Assembly: GCA_940337035.1 (NCBI GenBank)
Contig: CALNHX010005262.1
Span: forward strand, 1-64,000
DNA: 64,000 nt
Direction of reading: 5' to 3'
Origin: Agriotes lineatus
Lineage: Eukaryota > Arthropoda > Insecta > Coleoptera > Elateridae
The translations under genes were made by a program, and so were the position numbers. Shown here piece by piece: positions 11,292-25,270 of the stretch (positions are counted from its first letter, which is position 1; each line of letters opens with the position of its first letter). The notes under the pieces were generated by a model, which worked only from the letters and a program-made list of their open reading frames with translations, did no database searches and was not told the origin of the DNA.

Positions 11292-12632
11292 TTGCAACAT
11301 TTTAGTAAACAAATAGAATTTATTGAAGCCAATTTGCCTAGACAAATTCAAATCACCAAATTCGACGGAAACATTCATTATTCAGTTTTCGTGAACTCTA
11401 ATAATAAAAATTCAAAATTTAACGAGTTACTAATAGAACACTGTCAACCCAAAACTCATTATTATTGCTATTTCTCTAACGATAAATTATACCAAGAATT
11501 TTCTCAATATATCAATTCAATCACAAATGAAAACACCCCCAAATTCCACAGATGTACGACACAAGTTACATACATAATTAAACCTGAAGAACGTCACAAC
11601 CAAATTATTAATTATCACCATGGTAAAACGAATCACAGAGGAATATCCGAAACAATAGAACTCCTACAAAGAAAATATTTTTGGAAAGGTATGAGCAACG
11701 ACATTAAAAATTTTATTAACAATTGTCAAATCTGTAGAACACAAAAATATAACAGAAATCCCATAAAGCAACCCCTTCAATTAACTCCAACTTTTAATCG
11801 ACCATTTCATACAATTCATATGGATATATTTCAAATAAAAGGAATTAAATATTTAACGTTAATAGACGCTTTTTCCAAATTCGCTCAAGCCTATCAACTA
11901 CGATCCAGTAACATGATCGATGTGACAGATAGACTATTCTTTTTCATTACAACTTTTACGGCCCCTAACACATTGATAACAGATAATGAATTTAATAAAC
12001 AACCTTTTCTAAGCTTTTTACAAGTACACAAAATTCAATTGCATACAACAACACCTTATCATCACGAATCAAATTCCCCAGTAGAACGTTTTCATTCGAC
12101 ATTAATAGAACACTATAGACTTTTAGGAGAAATGCCCGAGCACAAGAAAATACAATATTGTGTAATGGCTTACAATCATACTATCCATTCAAATCTAAAA
12201 TTATCACCTTTCGAAATAGTATTTGGACATACCGACAACAAGAACCCTTTTGACCTAGACTATGAAAAATCATTTTTCGAAAATTATGTAGTAAATCACA
12301 GAGAAAAAATGAAACATCTTTACGACGCTCTTCAAAATAAACAAAGCTCTACAAAAGAAGCACGAAACGACAAAGTCAATAAATCCCGAAATTCCAAATC
12401 ATTCAAAATTGGAGACCAAGTTTACATTAGGACAAATGCACGTAATAAAAAAGATCCTAAATTTGCAGGTCCCTATATAGTAGACAAAATTAATGAACAC
12501 GACACGTACGATGTTAAACACGTACACAAAAATACAATACTAAAAAGACATGCCAATGATCTGATGCCTTTTACAGGACATTATCGATCATCCTCTTCGC
12601 CATCGCCTGGCACCACCTCAAATGTGACATAA
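11292..12632 (+). CDS. pol: Pol part 3: integrase
   Basis: This is an uninterrupted integrase frame of 446 codons, counted from a TTG, since in Pol it would be internal. It has an HHCC zinc-binding N-domain (H110, H115, C145, C148 in this numbering) and a catalytic core with D178 (HMDIF), D231 (TDNEF) and E265 (SPVERFHST). The C-terminal region has GDQVYIR and a GPYIV motif typical of gypsy integrases. D-to-E spacing is 33 residues, slightly shorter than the classic 35. The core catalytic triad is intact. The last ~70 bases overlap the start of env in another frame. Confidence 0.9.
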   Translation: MQHFSKQIEFIEANLPRQIQITKFDGNIHYSVFVNSNNKNSKFNELLIEHCQPKTHYYCYFSNDKLYQEFSQYINSITNENTPKFHRCTTQVTYIIKPEERHNQIINYHHGKTNHRGISETIELLQRKYFWKGMSNDIKNFINNCQICRTQKYNRNPIKQPLQLTPTFNRPFHTIHMDIFQIKGIKYLTLIDAFSKFAQAYQLRSSNMIDVTDRLFFFITTFTAPNTLITDNEFNKQPFLSFLQVHKIQLHTTTPYHHESNSPVERFHSTLIEHYRLLGEMPEHKKIQYCVMAYNHTIHSNLKLSPFEIVFGHTDNKNPFDLDYEKSFFENYVVNHREKMKHLYDALQNKQSSTKEARNDKVNKSRNSKSFKIGDQVYIRTNARNKKDPKFAGPYIVDKINEHDTYDVKHVHKNTILKRHANDLMPFTGHYRSSSSPSPGTTSNVT

Positions 12633-14324
12633 CAATCGAGACTTTAAACAACAATCCTGGACTATACCCCTTACAAAAAGGTAAAGCCCTATTAAAGGAA
12701 TCCGAATGGACCTTAATAAAAATCCTTGACTACACCCCTTTATTGACTGACTATCAAACTCTTAAAAATAACCTTCTAGCGTCAATTTCACACTTTGTAG
12801 ACTTAAAGGAAATTTTAATTAATCATAACAATCAGCTTTTAATTCTCAAACAATATATTAATAAAGCAGATCAGCTGCTATTTCAATTATTTCCCGAAAT
12901 GCAAAACACCAGACAAAAACGTAGATTAATAGATGGACTTGGCACAGTAATAAAATTCATCACCGGTAACTTAGACCAAGAAGATGGAAAACGATACGAA
13001 GAAATAATTTCTAAATTGACTCACAATTCCGAAACCCAAAAGAATGTTTTGTTAGAACAAACTCAGATCCTTAATAACACCGTATCTACAATACACGACC
13101 TCTCAGAGAATCAAAAACTATTAAATCGTAACTTAAATAAAATCTTACTAGATAACGTAAAAATTGAACGAATACTAGCCGCAACTTCTACCTATTCAGT
13201 GATAAATCAATCAATTCAATCATTACAACTATTTATTAATATCTGGCTTGAATTAGAAAATGCACTAACTTTCGCACAAAAACAACAACTTCATCTTTCC
13301 CTCATTGACAATAATGAACTAATCCAATCCCTTAATCAAATAACAAAATCTTTAACCAAACTTCAAAGTAATAATAATAAGGGTTTAGATCTTCCTTACC
13401 CTGGAGAATACGAAAACCTCCATTTGTACGAATCGATTATAACGACAAAAATATATCAGAAAGATAAAATCTTCACGTTCATTTTCATTTTCAGAATATC
13501 AATTAATTAAATTGATTCCTTTCCCGGCATACAACACGAATAACAAATTTCAAATGATAATCCCTTCCTACAACACTTTACTATTTAATTCTGATTTTAG
13601 TGTACCTATCGATATTAATCAATGTCAACAAACTTCAGTAAATAACTACTTCTGTTCTCGAGATAATCATTTCAGCATCCCAAATTCGAGATTGTGTGAA
13701 ACACAATTGTTGTCCTTTCACGACAATCAAACTTGTCGACCATATATTTTCAATTTAACCACAAATAAAATTTTGCAGATAGATTCAGGTACGTGGCTTA
13801 TTAGTTCGCCCATTAAAACAATTTTAGATATTCAATGCAATCAGGTTATTGCAAAGAGAGAAATTACAGGATCAAATTTAATACATCTAACTCCTGACTG
13901 TTCAGTTCTAATAAATCACGACGAAATACTGTTCATCATGAAATCTGCGTCTACAAAACAGATTATTTTACAATTGCCCAGTATAAGTAAATTGCGAATA
14001 GATGAATCAAAACTAATCAATATTTCAAAAATTGACCTATCCCCTATTAACACACAAGAGTTAGTCAATAATCAATTAAAACTGACAAACCATAAGGATA
14101 AGTTGATAAACAACAATATCCATTTTGTAAATAAACTAAGTTTAATTTCGTTCATTATTATTATATTATTAATCACTATGTTCGTAATCATTATATTATA
14201 TCTATATTGTAAACGTGACTCTTTCAAATCAAAACTAATAAAACTATTGCGAAAATCGCAGAATGAAGCCATCGTATTAAACGATACTCAAAATTCTTTA
14301 CTTCAATGTCAAAATATAACTTAA
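12560..14324 (+). pseudogene. env: Env-like (baculovirus F-related) envelope gene, one frame break
   Basis: The env frame opens at 12560, right after a stop at 12557-12559. It starts with a hydrophobic signal-like stretch (LSIILFAIAW) and has no early ATG. That fits errantiviruses, whose env start is supplied by a spliced leader. A basic RQKRR furin-like site at about 12911-12925 is followed by GLGTVIKF and GNLDQEDGKRY, the conserved region after cleavage in errantiviral/F-type fusion proteins. The frame closes at 13510. The matching C-terminal half runs 13512-14324 in another frame, so one small indel lies around 13440-13500. A transmembrane helix (about 14135-14210) and a short basic tail end it. 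Confidence 0.85.
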
Positions 14325-14351
14325 ATACAGCTTCACGGTATTTAAAATTCT

Positions 14352-14362
14352 CAAATGGGAGG
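14352..14362 (+). other. polypurine tract
   Basis: The purine-rich run caaatgggagg immediately precedes the 3' LTR. It is the expected plus-strand primer site for the element. Confidence 0.75.
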
Positions 14363-14664
14363 AGTTACGTGACTAGAAACGCTTACTAGCTTAGAGATAA
14401 GATTAGAACCTGCTAGATCTGTACTCTGTTCCTAGAACCTTATGATAACGCCTGTGGGAACGGAAACTAGCTTGCATTTCTTTAGGATAAGAGTTTTCCT
14501 TAGTGTTAAGATGCTTGTAGCATTCAGTTCTGTTTCGACACTCAGGTTAGCCTGTCCTGAATCAAGTGTGTGGAGCAGAGCTCCGACGTCTGTAAAGTGA
14601 TTAGTGTTCTAAGTATAAATAAATGCTTTTTAAAAACACTAATCGTCGTTAAATAAACTTAACT
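14363..14664 (+). repeat. 3' LTR
   Basis: This 302-bp copy of the 5' LTR starts agttacgtgactag and ends aataaacttaact, and is followed by the second cgcg target duplication (14665-14668). It is one base shorter than the 5' copy and has about four substitutions. Confidence 0.93.
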
Positions 14665-17600
14665 CGCGTTAGACGTTAGCCTGAGCAGCTTCTGCATTAG
14701 GTTTTACATTCGCTATTACATACTGGTATGGTATAATTACACGACATCCAAGAGCTTCTAGAACCGCTTCGCGGGAGTTGTAAACTGTGCATATTAGCAC
14801 ACGTAACTGCCTCATGCATCCAGTAACAATTTTCAAGATGTAAAAATAACTTTTTGGGGCGCTATAATTACCTCTAGATCACGTTTTAACTAAGTTTTAG
14901 AGAGTGGTTTTAGCACATAAAGTCACCACAAAATGCATTAGACGTTAGCCTGAGCAGCTTCTGCATTAGATTTTACATTCGCTATTACATACTGGTATGG
15001 TATAATTACACGACATCCAAGAGCTTCTAGAACCGCTTCGCGGGAGTTGTAAACTGAGCATATTAGCACACGTACCTGCCTCGTGCACCCAGTAACAATT
15101 TACAGGGTGTAAATATAAATTTTTGGGGCGCTATACTAACCTCTATATCACGTTTTAACTGAGTTTTAGAAAATGGTTTTAGCACATAAAGACATCATAA
15201 ACGCGTTAGACGTTAGCCTGAGCAGCTTCTGCATTGGCTTTTACATTCGCTATTACATACTGGTATGGTGTAATTACAAGACATCCAAGAACTTTTAGAA
15301 ACGCTTTGCGATAGTTGTAAACTGTGCATATTAGCACACGTAACTGCCTCACGCACCCAGTAACAATGTTAAATATGTAAAAATAAAATTTTGGATGGCT
15401 ATAATAACCTCTAGATCATGTTTTAAAGCTAAAGAGATACAACTTTGATCCTACCGAGTCTTTGGGAGTGGTTTTAGCAAATAAAGTCACCACAAAATGC
15501 GTTAGACGTTAGGCTGAGCAGCTTCTGCATTGGATTTTACATTCGCTATTACATACTGGTATGGTATAATTACAAGACATAAAATAATTTCGAGAACTCC
15601 TTTGCGGGAGTTGTAAACTATGCATATTAACACCCGTAACTGCCTCATGCACCCAGTAACCATTTTCAAGGTGTTAATATAAATTTTTGGGGCGCTATAC
15701 TAACCTCTAGAACACGTTTTAACGCTAAAGAGACACAACTTTGATCCTACCGAGTCTTAGAGAGCGGGTTTAGAACATAAAGACACCTTAAAATGCGCTG
15801 CGTTAGCCTGAGCAGCTTCTGCATTGGATTTTACATTTTCTATTACATACTGGTATGGTATAATTACAAGAAATTAAAGAATTTCGAGAACTCCTTAGCG
15901 GAAGTTGTAAACTATGCATATTAACAACCGTAACTGCCTCATGCACCCAGTAACAATTTTCAATATGTAAAAATAAATTTTTGAGCCGCTATAATAACCC
16001 CAGAATCACGTTTTACGCTAAACAGATACAACTTTGATCCTACGGAGTCTTTGAGAGTGGTTTTAGCACGAAAAGTCACCACAAAATGCTTTAGACGTTA
16101 TCCTGAACAGCTTCTGCATTGGATTTTACATTCGCTATTACATACAGGTATAGTATAATTACAAGACATCCAAGAACTTCTAGAGTCGCTTCGCGGGAGT
16201 TGTAAACTGTACATATTAGCACACGTAACAGCTTTATGCACCCAGTAACAATTATCAATATGTAAAAATAAATTTTTGGGACGCTATAATAACCTCTAGA
16301 TCACGTTTTAACTGAGTTTTAGAGAGTGGTTTTAGCACATGAAGACACCATAAAACGCGTTAGACGTTAGCCCGAGCAGCTTCTGCATTGGATTTTACAT
16401 TCTCTATTACATACTGGTATGGTGTAATTACAAGACTTCCAAGAACTTTTAGAAACGCTTCGCGGGAGTTGTAAACTGTGCATATTAGCACACGTAACTG
16501 CCTCACGCACCCAGTAACAATGTTCAATATGTAAAAATAAAATTTTGGATGGCTATATAACCTCTAGATCATGTTTTAAAGCTAAAGAGATACAACTTTG
16601 ATACTACCGAGTCTTTGGGAGTAGTTTTAGCAAATAAAGACACCACAAAATGCGTTAGACGTTAGGCGGAGCAGCTTCTGCATTGGATTTTACATTCGCT
16701 ATTACATACTGGTATGGTGTAATTACAAGACATCCAAGAACTTTTAGAAACGCTTCGCGGGAGTTGTAAACTGGCATATTAGCACACGTAACTGCCTAAC
16801 GCACCCAGTAACAATGTTCAATATGTAAAAATAAAATTTTGGATGGCTATAATAACCTCTAGATCATGTTTTAAAGCTAAAGAGATACAACTTTGATACT
16901 ACCGATTCTTTGGGAGTGGTTTTAGCAAATAAAGTCACCACAAAATACGTTAGACGTTAGGCTGAGCAGCTTCTGCATTGGATTTTACATTCGCTATTAC
17001 ATACTGGTATGGTGTAATTACAAGACATCCAAGAACTTTTAGAAACCCTTCGCGGGAGTTGTAAACTGTGCATATTAGCACACGTAACTGCCTCACGCAC
17101 CCAGTAACAATGTTCAATATGTAAAAATAAAATTTTGGATGGCTATAATAACCTCTAGATCATGTTTTAAAGCTTAAGAGATACAACTTTGATCCTACCG
17201 AGTCTTTGGGAGTGGTTTTAGCAAATAAAGTCACCACAAAATGCATTAGACGTTAGCCTGAGCAGCTTCTGCATTGGCTTTTACATTCGCTATTACATAC
17301 TGGTATGGTGTAATTACAAGACATCCAAGAACTTTTAGAAACGCTTCGCGGGAGTTGTAAACTGTGCATATTAGCACACGTAACTGCCTCACGCACCCAG
17401 TAACAATGTTCAATATGTAAAAATAAAATTTTGGATGGCTATAATAACCTCTAGATCATGTTTTAAAGCTTAAGAGATACAACTTTGACCGTACCGAGTC
17501 TTTGGGAGTGGTTTTAGCAAATAAAGTCACCACAAAATGCGTTAGACGTTAGGCTGAGCAGCTTCTGCATTGGATTTTACATTCGCTATTACATACTGGT

Positions 17601-19559
17601 ATGGTATAATTACAAGAAATAAAATAATTTCGAGAACTTCTTTCCGGGAGTTGTAAACTATGCATATTAGCAGCCGAAATTGCCTCATGCACCCAGTAAC
17701 AATTTTCAAGATGTAATAATAAATTTTTGGGGCCATATAATAACCTCTAGATCACGTTTTAACGCTAAGGAAATACAAATATTATCCTACTGAGTCTTAG
17801 AGAGTGGTTTTAGAACATAAAGACACTTTAAAATGAGCTGCGTTAGCCTGAGCAGCTTCTGCATTGCATTTTACATTCGCTATTACATACTGGTATGGTA
17901 TAATTACAAGACATAAAATAATTTCGAGAACTCCTTTGCGGGAGTTGTAAACTATGCATATTAACACCTGTAACTGCCTCATGCACCCAGTAACCATTTT
18001 CAAGGTGTTAATATAAATTTTTGGGGCGCTATACTAACCTCTAGAACACGTTTTAACGCTAAAGAGACACAACTTTGATCCTACCGAGTCTTAGAGAGCG
18101 GTTTTAGAACATAAAGACACCTTAAAATGCGCTGCGTTAGCCTGAGCAGCTTCTGCATTGGATCTTACATTTTCTATTACATACTGGTATGGTATAAGTA
18201 CAAGATATTAAAGAATTTCGAGAACTCCTTTGCGGAAGTTGTAAACTATGCATATTAACACCCGTAACTGCCTCATGCACCCAGTAACAATTTTCAATAT
18301 GTAAAAATAAATTTTTGAGCCGCTATAATAACCCCAGAATCACGTTTTACGCTAAACAGATAAAACTTTGATCCTACTGAGTCTTTGAGAGTGGTTTTAG
18401 CACGAAAAGTCACCACAAAATGCTTTAGACGTTAGCCTGAACAGCTTCTGCATTGGATTTTACATTCGCTATTACATACAGGTATAGTATAATTACAAGA
18501 CATCCAAGAACTTCTAGAGCCGCTTCGCGGGAGTTGTAAACTGTACATATTAGCACACGTAACAGCTTCATGCACCCAGTAACAATTATCAATATGTAAA
18601 AATATATTTCTGGGAAGCTATAATAATCTCTAGATCACGTTTTAACTGAGTTTTAGAGAGTGGTTTTAGCACATGAAGACACCATAAAACGCGTTAGACG
18701 TTAGCCCGAGCAGCTTCTGCATTGGATTTTACTTTCTCTATTACATACTGGTTGGTATAATTACAAGACATCCAAGAACTTCTAGAACCGCATGCGGGAG
18801 TTGTAACCTGTGCTTATTAGTACCCGTAACTGTCTCATTCACCCAGTAACAATTTTCAAGGTGTAAAAATAAATTTTTGGGGCCAATTAATAACCTCTAG
18901 ATCACGTTTTAACGCTTAGGAGATACAAATATTATCCTACTGAGTCTTAGAGAGTGGTTTTAGAACATAAAGACACCTTAAAATGAGCTGCGTTAGCCTG
19001 AGCAGCTTCTGCATTGGATTTTACATTCGTTATTACATACTGGTATGGTATAATTACACGAAATCCAAGAACTTTTAGAACCGCTTCGCGGGAGTTGTAA
19101 ACTGTGCATATTAGCACACGTAACTGCCTCATGCACACAGTAACAATTTTCAAGATGGAAAAATAAACTTTTTGGGGCCCTATAATAACCTCTAGATCAC
19201 GTTTTAACTGAGTTTTAGAGAGGGGTTTCAGCACATAAAAACACCTTAAAACGCGTTAGAAGTTGGCCTGAGCAGCTTCTGCATTGCATTTTACATTCGC
19301 TATTACATACTGGTATGGTGTAATTACAAGGCATCCAAGAACTTCTAGAACCGCTTCGCGGGAGTTGTAAACTGAGCATATTAGCACACGTAACTGCCTT
19401 ATGCACCCAGTAACAATTTACAGGGTGTAAATATAAAGTTTTGGCTCGCTATACTAACCTCTAGATCACGTTTTAACTGAGTTTTAGAGAATGGTTTTAG
19501 CACATAAAGACACCATAAAACGCGTTAGACGTTAGCCTGAGCAGCTTCTGCATTGGATT

Positions 19560-22500
19560 TTACATTCGCTATTACATACTGGTATGGTGTAATTACAAGA
19601 CATCCAAGAACTTCTAGAACTGCTTCGCGGGAGTTGTAAACTGTGCATATTAGCACACGTAACTGCCTCACGCACGCAGTAACCATTTTCAAGGAGTTAA
19701 TATAAATTTTTGGGGCACTATACTAACCTCTACGTCACGTTTTAACTGAGTTTTAGAGAGTAGTTTCAGCACATAAAAACACCTTAAAACGCGTTAGAAG
19801 TTGGCCTGAGCAGCTTCTGTATTGCATTTGACATTCGCTATTACATACTAGTATGGTGTAATTACAAGACATCCAAGAACTTCTAGAACCGCTTCGCTGG
19901 AGTTGTAAACTGAGCATATTAGCACACGTAACTGCCTCATGCACCCAGTAACAATTTACAGGGTGTAAATATAAATTTTTGGGGCGCTATACTAACCTGT
20001 AGATCACGTTTTAACTGAGTTTTAGAGAATGGTTTTAGCACATAAAGACACCATAAAACGCGTTAGACGTTAGCCTGAGCAGCTTCTGCATTGGATTTTA
20101 CATTTGCTATTACATACTGGTATGGTGTAATTACAAGACATGCAAGAACTTTTAGAACAGCTTCCCGGGAGTTGTAAACTGTCCATATTAGCACACGTAA
20201 CTGCCTCACGCACACAGTAACGATGAACAATATGTAAAAATAAATTTTTGGGGCCAATTAATAACCTCTAGATCACGTTTTAACGCTAAGGAGATACAAA
20301 TATTATCCTACTGAGTCTTAGAGAGTGGTTTTAGAACATAAAGACACCTTAAAATAAGCTGCGTTAGCCTGAGCAGCTTCTGCATTGGATTTTACATTCG
20401 CTATTACATACTGGTATGGTGTAATTACAAGACATCCAAGAACTTCTAGAACCGCTTCGCGGGAGTTGTAAACTAAGCATATTAGCACACGTAACTGCCT
20501 TATGCACCCAGTAACAATTTACAGGGTGTAAATATAAAGTTTTGGCTCGCTATACTAACCTCTAGATCACGTTTTAAAGCTAAAGAGACACAACTTTGAC
20601 TATACTGAGTCTTTGGGAGTGGTTTTAGCAAATAAAGTCACCACAAAAGGCGTTAGAAGTTGGCCTGAGCAGCTTCTACATTGGATTTAACATTCACTAT
20701 TGCATACTGGTATGGTATAATTACAAGACATAAAATAATTTAGAGAACTCCTTTGCGGGAGTTGTAACCTATGCATATTAGCACCCGTAACTGCCTCATG
20801 CACCCAGTAACAATTTTCAAGGTCTAAAAATAAATTTTTGGGGCCATGTAATATTCTCTAGATCACGTTTTAACGCTAAGGAGATACAAATATTATCCTA
20901 CTGAGTCTTAGAGAGTGGTTTTAGAACATAAAGACACCTTAAAATGAGCCGCGTTAGCCTGAGCAACTTCTGCATTGCATTTGAAATTTGCTATTAAATG
21001 CTGGTCTGGTATAATTACATGTGATACAAGAATTCTTATAACTGCTTCGCGGGAGTAGTAAACAGTGCATATTAGCACCCATTACTGCCTCATGCACCCA
21101 GTAACAATTTACAAGGTGTAAATATAATTTTTTAAGGCGCTATAATAACCCCTAGATCACGTTTTACCCTAAATAGATACAACTTTGATCCTACTGAGTC
21201 TTAAAGAGTGGTTTTAGCACATAAAGTCAACATAAAACGCGTTTGACGTTAGCCTGAGCAGCTTCTGCATTGGATTTTACATTCGCTACTACATACTGGT
21301 ATTGTATAATTACACGACATCCAAGAGCTTCTAGAACCGCTTCGCAGGAGTTGTAAACTGTGCATATTAGTACCCGTAACTGCCTCATGCACCCAGTAAC
21401 AATTTTCAAGATGTAAAAATAAATTTTTGGGGCGCTATAATAACCCCTAGATCACGTTTCACGCTAAACAGATACAACTTTGATCCTACTGAGTCTTAGA
21501 GAATGGTTTTAGCACATAATGTCACCACAAAATGCGTTAGACATTAGCCTGAGCAGCTTCTGCATTGGATTTTACATTCGCTATTACATACTGATATGGT
21601 ATAATTACAAGACATAAAAGAATTTCGAGAACTCCTTTGCGGGAGTTGTAAACTATGCATATTAGTACCCGTAACTGCCTCTTGCACCCAGTAACCATTT
21701 TCAAGGTGTTATTTAACATTTTTGGGGTGCTATATTAACCTCTAGATCACGTTTTAACTGAGTTTTAGAGAGTGGTTTTGGCACATAATGTCACCATAAA
21801 ACGCGTTAGACGTTAGCCTGAGCAGCTTCTGCATTGGATTTTACATTCGCTATTACATACAGGTATGGTATAATTACAAGACATCCAAGAGCTTCTAGAA
21901 CTGCTTTGCGTAAGTTGTAAACTGTGCATATTAGTACTCGTAACTGCCTCATGCACCCAGTAACAATTTTCAAGATCTAAAAATAAATTTTTGGGGGTCT
22001 ATAATAACCCCTAGATCACGTTTTACCCTAAACAGATACAACTTTGATCCTACTGAGTCTTAGAGAGTGGTTTTAGCGCATAAAGTCACCACAAAATGCG
22101 TTAGACGTTAGCCTGAACAGCTTCTGCATTGGATTGTACATTCGCTATTACATACTGGTATGGTGTAATTACAAGACATCCAAGAACTTCTAGAACTGCT
22201 TCGCGGGAGTTGTAAACTGTGCATATTAGCACACGTAACTGCCTCACGCACGCAGTAACCATTTTCAAGGAGTTAATATAAATTTTTGGGGCACTATACT
22301 AACCTCTACGTCACGTTTTAACTGAGTTTTAGAGAGTAGTTTCAGCACATAAAAACACCTTAAAACGCGTTAGAAGTTGGCCTGAGCAGCTTCTGTATTG
22401 CATTTGACATTCGCTATTACATACTAGTATGGTGTAATTACAAGACATCCAAGAACTTCTAGAACCGCTTCGCTGGAGTTGTAAACTGAGCATATTAGCA

Positions 22501-25270
22501 CACGTAACTGCCTCATGCACCCAGTAACAATTTACAGGGTGTAAATATAAATTTTTGGGGCGCTATACTAACCTGTAGATCACGTTTTAACTGAGTTTTA
22601 GAGAATGGTTTTAGCACATAAAGACACCATAAAACGCGTTAGACGTTAGCCTGAGCAGCTTCTGCATTGGATTTTACATTCGCTATTACATACTGGTATG
22701 GTGTAATTACAAGACATGCAAGAACTTTTAGAACAGCTTCCCGGGAGTTGTAAACTGTCCATATTAGCACACGTAACTGCCTCACGCACACAGTAACGAT
22801 GTACAATATGTAAAAATAAATTTTTGGGGCCAATTAATAACCTCTAGATCACGTTTTAACGCTAAGGAGATACAAATATTATCCTACTGAGTCTTAGAGA
22901 GTGGTTTTAGAACATAAAGACACCTTAAAATAAGCTGCGTTAGCCTGAGCAGCTTCTGCATTGGATTTTACATTCGCTATTACATACTGGTATGGTGTAA
23001 TTACAAGACATCCAAGAACTTCTAGAACCGCTTCGCGGGAGTTGTAAACTAAGCATATTAGCACACGTAACTGCCTTATGCACCCAGTAACAATTTACAG
23101 GGTGTAAATATAAAGTTTTGGCTCGCTATACTAACCTCTAGATCACGTTTTAAAGCTAAAGAGACACAACTTTGACTATACTGAGTCTTTGGGAGTGGTT
23201 TTAGCAAATAAAGTCACCACAAAAGGCGTTAGAAGTTGGCCTGAGCAGCTTCTACATTGGATTTAACATTCACTATTGCATACTGGTATGGTATAATTAC
23301 AAGACTAAAAATAATTTAGAGAACTCCTTTGCGGGAGTTGTAACCTATGCATATTAGCACCCGTAACTGCCTCATGCACCCAGTAACAATTTTCAAGGTG
23401 TAAAAATAAATTTTTGGGGCCATGTAATATTCTCTAGATCACGTTTTAACGCTAAGGAGATACAAATATTATCCTACTGAGTCTTAGAGAGTGGTTTTAG
23501 AACATAAAGACACCTTAAAATGAGCCGCGTTAGCCTGAGCAACTTCTGCATTGCATTTGAAATTTGCTATTAAATGCTGGTCTGGTATAATTACATGTGA
23601 TACAAGAATTCTTATAACTGCTGCGCGGGAGTTGTAAACAGTGCATATTAGCACCCATTACTGCCTCATGCACCCAGTAACAATTTACAAGGTGTAAATA
23701 TAATTTTTTAAGGCGCTATAATAACCCCTAGATCACGATTTAACGCTAAAGAGACACAACTTTGATCCTACCAAGTCTTAGAGAGCGGGTTTAAAACATA
23801 AAGACACCTTAAAATGCGCTGCGTTAGCCTGAGCAGCTTCTGCATTAGATTTTACATTCGCTATTACATACAGGTATGGTATAATTACAAGACTTAAAGA
23901 ATTTCGAAAACTGCTTCGCGGGTGTTGTAATCTGTGCTTATTAACACCCGTAACTGCCTCATGCACCCAGTAACCATTTTCAAGGTGTTAATATACATTT
24001 TTGGGGCGCTATACTAACCTCTAGATCACGTTTTAACTGAGTTTTAGAGAGTGGTTTTAGCTCATAATAGTCACCATAAAACGCGTTAGACGTTAGCCTG
24101 AGCAGCTTCTGCATTGCTTCGCTATTACATACAGGTTTGGTATAATTACAATACATCCAAGAAATTCTAGAACCGCTTCGCGGGAGTTGTAAACAGTGCA
24201 AATTAGTACCCGTAACTGACTCATGCACCCAGTAACAATTTTCAAGATGTAAAAATAAATTTTTGGGGCGCTATAATAACCCCTAGATCACGTTTTACCC
24301 TAAATAGATACAACTTTGATCCTACTGAGTCTTAAAGAGTGGTTTTAGCACTTAAAGTCAACATAAAACGCGTTTGACGTTAGCCTGAGCAGCTTCTGCA
24401 TTGGATTTTACATTCGCTACTACATACTGGTATTGTATAATTACACGACATCCAAGAGCTTCTAGAACCGCTTCGCAGGAGTTGTAAACTGTGCATATTA
24501 GTACCCGTAACTGCCTCATGCACCCAGTAACAATTTTCAAGATGTAAAAATAAATTTTTGGGGCGCTATAATAACCCCTAGATCACGTTTTACGCTAAAC
24601 AGATACAACTTTGATCCTACTGAGTCTTAGAGAATGGTTTTAGCACATAATGTCACCACAAAATGCGTTAGACGTTAGCCTGAGCAGCTTCTGCATTGGA
24701 TTTTACATTCGCTATTACATACTGATATGGTATAATTACAAGACATAAAAGAATTTCGAGAACTCCTTTGCGGGAGTTGTAAACTATGCATATTAGTACC
24801 CGTAACTGCCTCTTGCACCCAGTAACCATTTTCAAGGTGTTATTTAACATTTTTGGGGTGCTATATTAACCTCTAGATCACGTTTTAACTGAGTTTTAGA
24901 GAGTGGTTTTGGCACATAATGTCACCATAAAACGCGTTAGACGTTAGCCTGAGCAGCTTCTGCATTGGATTTTACATTCGCTATTACCTACAGATATGGT
25001 ATAATTACAAGGCATCCAAGAGCTTCTAGAACTGCTTTGCGTAAGTTGTAAACTGTGCATATTAGTACTCGTAACTGCCTCATGCACCCAGTAACAATTT
25101 TCAAGATGTAAAAATAAATTTTTGGGGGTCTATAATAACCCCTAGATCACGTTTTACCCTAAACAGATACAACTTTGATCCTACTGAGTCTTAGAGAGTG
25201 GTTTTAGCGCATAAAGTCACCACAAAATGCGTTAGACGTTAGCCTGAACAGCTTCTGCATTGGATTGTAC
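19560..25270. repeat. tandemly duplicated ~2.6-3.1-kb satellite block
   Basis: Positions 19560 to about 21140 match 22136 to about 23716 at an offset of 2576. From about 21150 to 22135 the match moves to an offset of 3131 (about 24280-25270). The 555-bp difference is two monomers, present near 23730-24285 and missing from the first copy. The junction at about 22136 joins two different monomer variants. This is a recent tandem block duplication plus a two-monomer deletion or gain. Confidence 0.8.

Larger units (their letters stand above)
6566..14664 (+). mobile_element. errantivirus-like LTR retroelement (Ty3/gypsy with env)
   Basis: This is a complete 8.1-kb provirus-like element: LTR, primer site, gag, pol (PR-RT-RNase H-IN), env, purine tract, LTR. 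It is bordered by a 4-bp target duplication cgcg (6562-6565 and 14665-14668). Removing the element leaves an ordinary satellite monomer reading acgcgttagacg. LTRs beginning AGT and ending ACT, a tRNA-Ser-type PBS and an env with a furin-like site are errantivirus features (ZAM/297/17.6/gypsy group). The two LTRs differ at only about five positions, which suggests a fairly recent insertion. Pol has three frame breaks and env one, so this copy is defective. Confidence 0.95.
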
